A DNA stretch of 10,697 nt, taken from contig CADCVI010000094.1 of the NCBI GenBank assembly GCA_902806105.1, forward strand, positions 1 to 10,697, written 5' to 3'. The position numbers and the translations under genes were made by a program. Source of the DNA: an uncultured Rubrobacteraceae bacterium (lineage in GTDB: Bacteria; Actinomycetota; Rubrobacteria; Rubrobacterales; Rubrobacteraceae). This document shows positions 7,870-10,697 of this stretch, piece after piece. The stretch's first letter is position 1. Every line of letters starts with the position of its first letter. The notes beneath the pieces were generated by a model, which was given only the letters and a program-made list of their open reading frames with translations, had not been told where the DNA came from and searched no databases.

Positions 7870-7898
7870 AGTATACGCGCCGGCGGAACGCCGGGAAA
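7870..7898 (-). promoter_or_regulatory. Candidate promoter of the MFS gene
   Basis: On the minus strand TATACT (7875-7870) matches the -10 consensus at 5 of 6 bases. A weak -35 box, TTTCCC (7898-7893), lies 17 nt upstream. The transcript would begin near 7863 and leave about 38 nt of leader with a good ribosome binding site. The spacer between the boxes contains a perfect inverted repeat (7880-7894). Confidence 0.55.
7880..7894. promoter_or_regulatory. Inverted repeat, candidate operator for the MFS gene
   Basis: CCGGCG and CGCCGG flank GAA in a perfect 6-3-6 palindrome lying between the proposed -35 and -10 boxes of the sugar transporter. A repressor bound here would block polymerase. No regulator gene lies nearby to support this, and GC-rich palindromes arise by chance in such DNA. 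Confidence 0.35.
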
Positions 7899-7913
7899 CG
7901 CCTAAAGAGCCCT

Positions 7914-7942
7914 TTGAGATCCGGGCCCCACCGACCGATAAC
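7914..7942 (+). promoter_or_regulatory. Candidate sigma-70 type promoter of comF
   Basis: TTGAGA (7914-7919, 5 of 6 matches to TTGACA) and GATAAC (7937-7942, 4 of 6 matches to TATAAT) are separated by exactly 17 nt. The predicted start near 7949 leaves a short leader containing the ribosome binding site at 7966-7971. The TTG of this -35 box could be misread as a start codon for a longer ComF; the promoter argues against that. Confidence 0.6.
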
Positions 7943-7965
7943 CTGTGCCAGAGGACCGTTCACTC

Positions 7966-7971
7966 TGGAGG
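7966..7971 (+). promoter_or_regulatory. Ribosome binding site of comF
   Basis: TGGAGG lies 5 nt before the TTG at 7977. It decides the start of comF at a TTG codon, since no ATG or GTG with comparable context precedes the zinc-binding region. Confidence 0.75.
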
Positions 7972-7976
7972 CGTCG

Positions 7977-8660
7977 TTGTACGAACCCTACCTGGCCGCG
8001 GTGGTGGACCTCTTCTACCCGCAGTGGTGCGTCTCTTGCGGCCGGCGGGCCAGCGACGTCCTGTGCCGTCCGTGCGTCGAATCTCTGCCGTGGATGGGGG
8101 GCCCAACCTGCGAACGCTGCGGGGTCCCGACGGCTTTCGAGACCCCGGCCTGCGGCGCGTGCAAGAACGTGGGCTTCTCCTTCGAGACCGCCCGCGCCCC
8201 CCTCCGCTACGAGGGTGTGGGGAAGGAGATCGTCCACGCCCTCAAGTACCGTGGATATACGACCGTGGTCGAGAAGCTCGCCGCGCCGCTGCTGGCGGAA
8301 GCCGTGGACGGCGGCCGGTTCGACGCGGTCGTGCCGGTACCGTTGCACAGGGCCCGGCTCAGGAAGCGCGGCTTCAACCAGGCCGCGTTGCTGGCGAGGG
8401 GACTCGCGGACCGGATAAACTCACCCGTTTCGGATACACTACAAGTCGTGCGGAGCACCCGGGATCAGGTTGAGCTCTCGGCCGCGGAGAGGCGCCGGAA
8501 CGTAGCCGGCGCCCACGCGGCCGGCACACGCACGCGGGGCAGGCTCCTGCTCGTAGACGACGTCTTCACCACCGGCGCGACGACGAGCGCCTGCGCCACG
8601 GCGCTACTCGGCGCCGGCGCCGCCGAAGTCCACGCCGTAACGCTGTGCAGGACATGCTAG
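7977..8660 (+). CDS. comF: ComF family protein (phosphoribosyltransferase-like with zinc-binding N-terminus)
   Basis: ComF proteins join an N-terminal zinc-binding region to a type I phosphoribosyltransferase-like domain. Some members act in DNA uptake during transformation, but the molecular reaction is unknown. The 227-residue product has four CxxC pairs (Cys18/21, 30/33, 45/48, 59/62), then KYRGYTTV, VPVPLHRARLRKRGFNQA (about 120-137), and the PRPP-binding motif VDDVFTTGATTSA with Asp194 and Asp195. The TTG start fits because TGGAGG lies 5 nt upstream, a promoter ends about 35 nt upstream, and the product then begins YEPYLAAVVDLFYPQWC, as expected for the family. The following hpf and secA give the actinobacterial order comF-hpf-secA. 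The stop TAG runs directly into heptamer repeat element B. Confidence 0.92.
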   Translation: MYEPYLAAVVDLFYPQWCVSCGRRASDVLCRPCVESLPWMGGPTCERCGVPTAFETPACGACKNVGFSFETARAPLRYEGVGKEIVHALKYRGYTTVVEKLAAPLLAEAVDGGRFDAVVPVPLHRARLRKRGFNQAALLARGLADRINSPVSDTLQVVRSTRDQVELSAAERRRNVAGAHAAGTRTRGRLLLVDDVFTTGATTSACATALLGAGAAEVHAVTLCRTC

Positions 8661-8693
8661 GCATCAGGTGACAGGTCTCAGGTATCAGGTAGT
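8659..8693 (+). repeat. Heptamer array, left arm of intergenic element B
   Basis: Five heptamers in phase, AGGCATC, AGGTGAC, AGGTCTC, AGGTATC and AGGTAGT, begin with the last two bases of the comF TAG stop. Each begins AGG followed by C or T. The array is the outer left part of the palindrome spanning 8659-8776. Confidence 0.88.
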
Positions 8694-8745
8694 TCATTGT
8701 GGATCATCCGAGAATCCGTGCGGAAGACTCGGATGGTGATCCCAA

Positions 8746-8773
8746 ACAACCTGAAACCTGTAGCCTGACGCCT
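8746..8773 (-). repeat. Heptamer array, right arm of intergenic element B
   Basis: On the minus strand four heptamers are in phase: AGGCGTC, AGGCTAC, AGGTTTC and AGGTTGT, preceded by TTC. They pair unit by unit with the last four heptamers of the left arm, most closely at AGGTATC/AGGTTTC and AGGTAGT/AGGTTGT. Confidence 0.85.
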
Positions 8774-8801
8774 GAAGCCGCCGACCGAAGGGAGGCAACA
8801 C

Positions 8802-9362
8802 ATGGACGTGTTGGTCAAGGGGCGGAACATCTTCGTGACGCCGGCGCTTGAGCGGTACGCGCTGGAGAAGGTCGAGCGGGTGAGCAAGTTCTTCGACTCG
8901 GAGGGGAGCGACTCGCGGGCCGAGGTCGAGTTGGTCCACTCGCGCAACCGCTCCGTGGTGGACGCGGAGGTCGCCGAGGCGACGCTGTTCATCAACGGTA
9001 CCGTGCTCAAGGCCACCGAGGCCTCCAAGGACATGTACGCCTCCATAGACAAGATGGCCGACAAGCTGGAGCGGCAGGTCCGGCGCTACAGGGGACGCCA
9101 GATCGACCGCTGGCAGGGCCAGGACAGAAACCCCCCGCCGCCTGAGGAGCCGATCGCCCCGAAAGAGGAGGCGAGCCTCGAAGCCAGGATAGTGAGGACC
9201 AAGCAGTTCCAGATGAAGCCCATGGGGGCGGAGGAGGCCGTGCTCCAGATGGACCTGCTCGACCACGACTTCTACGTCTTCACGAGCGCCGAGACGGGTG
9301 ACATCAACGTGGTCTACCGGCGCCGGGACGGCAACTACGGTCTCATAGAGCCCGCGAGATAG
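8802..9362 (+). CDS. hpf: Ribosome hibernation-promoting factor, long form
   Basis: Long-form HPF binds the 30S subunit in non-growing cells and pairs 70S ribosomes into inactive 100S dimers. The 186-residue product has an N-terminal S30AE domain (about 1-97) beginning DVLVKGRNIFVTPALERY and including INGTVLKATEASKDMYASIDKM. A charged, proline-containing linker (about 98-130) follows. The C-terminal dimerisation domain (about 131-183) contains FQMKPMGAEEAVLQMDLL, HDFYVFTSAETG and NVVYRRRDGNYGLIEP, which is characteristic of the long form and absent from short HPF/YfiA. AAGGGAGG lies 6 nt before ATG, confirming the start. The gene lies between comF and secA, as in many Actinobacteria. Its leader contains the right arm of palindrome B, and its TAG stop begins array C. 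Confidence 0.95.
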   Translation: MDVLVKGRNIFVTPALERYALEKVERVSKFFDSEGSDSRAEVELVHSRNRSVVDAEVAEATLFINGTVLKATEASKDMYASIDKMADKLERQVRRYRGRQIDRWQGQDRNPPPPEEPIAPKEEASLEARIVRTKQFQMKPMGAEEAVLQMDLLDHDFYVFTSAETGDINVVYRRRDGNYGLIEPAR

Positions 9363-9395
9363 GTTTCAGGCTCTAGGTTTCAGGTTCTAGGGGGG
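9361..9395 (+). repeat. Heptamer array, left arm of intergenic element C
   Basis: Starting with the last two bases of the hpf TAG, the heptamers are AGGTTTC, AGGCTCT, AGGTTTC, AGGTTCT, then a decayed AGGGGGG within a run of seven G. The phase and the position relative to the stop are the same as after comF. Confidence 0.85.
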
Positions 9396-9436
9396 GTGGC
9401 GCGGCAGGGTCCAGACTACCGTACTAGAGCCTCAAA

Positions 9437-9451
9437 GCCCGCGAAGCGGGC
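9437..9451. other. 6-bp hairpin with 3-nt loop beside the right array of element C
   Basis: GCCCGC and GCGGGC pair perfectly around GAA, directly adjoining the innermost heptamer of the right array. Geometry and position match the hairpin at 6411-6425, though the stem sequence differs, which suggests that structure is conserved. No U-run follows. Confidence 0.75.
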
Positions 9452-9477
9452 GACCTCGAACCTCGAACCTAATACCT
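9450..9477 (-). repeat. Heptamer array, right arm of intergenic element C
   Basis: On the minus strand the units are AGGTATT, AGGTTCG, AGGTTCG and AGGTCGC. The innermost unit, AGGTCGC, is identical to the innermost unit of the right array of element A. The array ends about 90 nt before the secA start. Confidence 0.82.
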
Positions 9478-9515
9478 AACCGGTAATTCGCTGTAAACTA
9501 TTGCGCGGAGCGGTT

Positions 9516-9535
9516 CGCCGGAGGGCGGGCCGGCG
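9516..9535. other. GC-rich hairpin in the secA leader
   Basis: CGCCGG and CCGGCG can pair around an 8-nt loop. It lies between element C and the secA start. The rest of 9481-9568 shows no convincing promoter. TGTAAACTA at 9492-9500 resembles a -10 region but lacks a matching -35 box. The stem is short and could be a chance product of base composition. Confidence 0.35.
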
Positions 9536-9568
9536 CGTACTGGTTCTGATCTAGGTTGGTGTTCCCAA

Positions 9569-10697
9569 GTGGCTAATCTGCTGACGAAAATTTTGAGGAT
9601 GGGCGAGGGCCGCAAGGTCAAGGTCCTCCAGCAACGCGTGGGCTCCGTGACGGCCCTCGAACCCGAAATCGAGAAGCTCTCCGACGATGAGTTGCGGGGT
9701 AAGACGGAGGAGTTCCGCGGAAGGCTCGCCGAAGGCGAGACCCTCGATAACATCCTGCCCGAGACCTTCGCCGTCGTGCGGGAGGCCTCCAGGCGTACTC
9801 TGGGGATGCGGCCCTTCGACGTTCAGGTCATGGGCGGCATAGCGTTGCACGAGGGCAAGATCTCCGAGATGAAGACCGGCGAGGGCAAGACGCTCGCCGC
9901 CACCATGCCCGTCTACCTCAACGCCTTGTCGGGCAGGGGCGCCCACGTGGTCACCGTCAACGACTACCTGGCCCGCCGCGACGCCGAGTGGATGGGCGAG
10001 GTCTACTCCTTCCTCGGCCTGAGCGTGGGCCTGGTCCAGGAGGGCCTGGACTTCGACGAGCGCAAAGAGGCGTACGCCGCGGACATAACCTACGGCACCA
10101 ACGCCCAGTTCGGCTTCGACTACCTCCGCGATAACATCGCCACCTCCACCAACCAGCTCGTCCAGCGCGAGCTCAACTACGCCATCGTCGACGAGGTCGA
10201 CTCCATCCTCATAGACGAGGCGCGTACCCCGCTCATCATATCCGGGATGCCGGAGAGCGCCGCGGACATCTACTACCGCTTCGCCGCCATCATGCCGCGC
10301 CTCAAGGCCCACGAGGACTACGAGGTCGACGAGAAGAAGCGGCAGGTCGCCCCGTCTGAGAGCGGGGTCGAGAAGGTCGAGAACTCTTTAGGTGTGGAGA
10401 ACCTCTACGACGACGTAAACACCAACCTCGTCAACCACCTCAACCAGGCTTTGCGGGCGCAGACGCTCTTCCACAAGGACAAGGAGTACATCGTCCAGGA
10501 TGGGCAGGTCTTTATCGTGGACGAGTTTACCGGGCGCGTCCTGGAGGGGCGGCGGTATTCGGAGGGGCTCCACCAGGCCATCGAGGCCAAGGAGGGGGTC
10601 CAGATCCGGGAGGAGAACCAGACCGTCGCGACGGTGACGATCCAGAACTTCTTCAGGATGTACGACAAGCTCGCCGGCATGACGGGTACGGCCGCCA
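9569..10697 (+). CDS. secA: Preprotein translocase ATPase SecA, 5' part
   Basis: SecA is the ATPase motor that drives unfolded preproteins through the SecYEG channel. The first 376 codons are visible and the frame is open to the window edge; full-length SecA is usually 800-950 residues. The N-terminus [17 protein letters not shown] is typical of actinobacterial SecA. Nucleotide-binding domain 1 contains the Walker A motif KTGEGKT (102-108), [31 protein letters not shown], and the Walker B/DEAD-like segment [17 protein letters not shown] with Asp208-Glu209, near E. coli Asp209-Glu210. The preprotein cross-linking region follows, and the window stops at LAGMTGTAA. The GTG at 9569 is chosen because it gives the family N-terminus. 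The upstream GGTG (9558-9561) is only a weak ribosome binding site. Adjacent hpf fits the actinobacterial order. Confidence 0.96.
   Translation, partial: MANLLTKILRMGEGRKVKVLQQRVGSVTALEPEIEKLSDDELRGKTEEFRGRLAEGETLDNILPETFAVVREASRRTLGMRPFDVQVMGGIALHEGKISEMKTGEGKTLAATMPVYLNALSGRGAHVVTVNDYLARRDAEWMGEVYSFLGLSVGLVQEGLDFDERKEAYAADITYGTNAQFGFDYLRDNIATSTNQLVQRELNYAIVDEVDSILIDEARTPLIISGMPESAADIYYRFAAIMPRLKAHEDYEVDEKKRQVAPSESGVEKVENSLGVENLYDDVNTNLVNHLNQALRAQTLFHKDKEYIVQDGQVFIVDEFTGRVLEGRRYSEGLHQAIEAKEGVQIREENQTVATVTIQNFFRMYDKLAGMTGTAA

Larger units (their letters stand above)
8659..8776. repeat. Nearly continuous 118-nt palindrome, intergenic element B
   Basis: The left half folds onto the right half over most of its length. 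The outer parts are the two heptamer arrays. The inner stem pairs GGATCA and TCCGAG (8701-8712) with CTCGGA and TGATCC (8728-8742), with a 3-nt TGG bulge. The 15-nt loop holds a mini-hairpin, TCCG-TG-CGGA. Its right edge is 11 nt before the ribosome binding site of hpf. It could be a mobile-element relic, a terminator without a U-tract, or a leader structure of hpf. The sequence alone does not decide. Confidence 0.8.

Noticed and set aside
661..10512. Apparent preference for TTT over TTC for Phe before ATC or ATG codons
   Set aside because: Several examples exist (for example at 665, 576, 10510), but counterexamples such as TTC-ATG in nuoL and nuoN and TTC-ATC in hpf make it unproven by eye.

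Overview
The window looks like chromosomal DNA from a GC-rich actinobacterium, most likely near Rubrobacter. This rests on strong GC bias at third codon positions, frequent GTG/TTG starts, and the gene order comF-hpf-secA, which is also found in mycobacteria and other Actinobacteria. The genus is an inference that a database search would have to confirm.

Bases 1-5105 are the 3' end of a complex I (nuo) operon on the + strand: the tail of nuoK, then complete nuoL, nuoM and nuoN, tightly packed (15-nt gap, 4-nt overlap, 1-nt overlap). The three antiporter-like subunits keep their expected charged membrane residues. In nuoK, the codon expected to encode the conserved glutamate of transmembrane helix 2 reads TAG (17-19), although the frame on both sides is intact.

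Bases 5170-6276 hold a two-domain nucleotide-sugar pyrophosphorylase, best matching the mannose-1-phosphate guanylyltransferase-like group. It converges on a sugar-porter MFS gene (6452-7825, minus strand). The MFS gene is divergent from comF (7977-8660, plus), and both have recognisable promoters in their shared 150-nt upstream region. Then come long-form hpf (8802-9362) and the first 376 codons of secA (9569 to the window end).

The most unusual non-coding structure is a family of degenerate heptamers (AGG-Y-NN-C) in three intergenic gaps (6277-6451, 8659-8776, 9361-9480). Each gap has a left array and an inverted right array of four to five units. Wherever an array touches a gene's 3' end, it starts at or within the stop codon; this holds for four different genes. 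The middle element is a nearly continuous 118-nt palindrome. The other two carry a 6-bp hairpin with a 3-nt loop next to the right array. No defence system, CRISPR array, RNA gene or transposase is visible.
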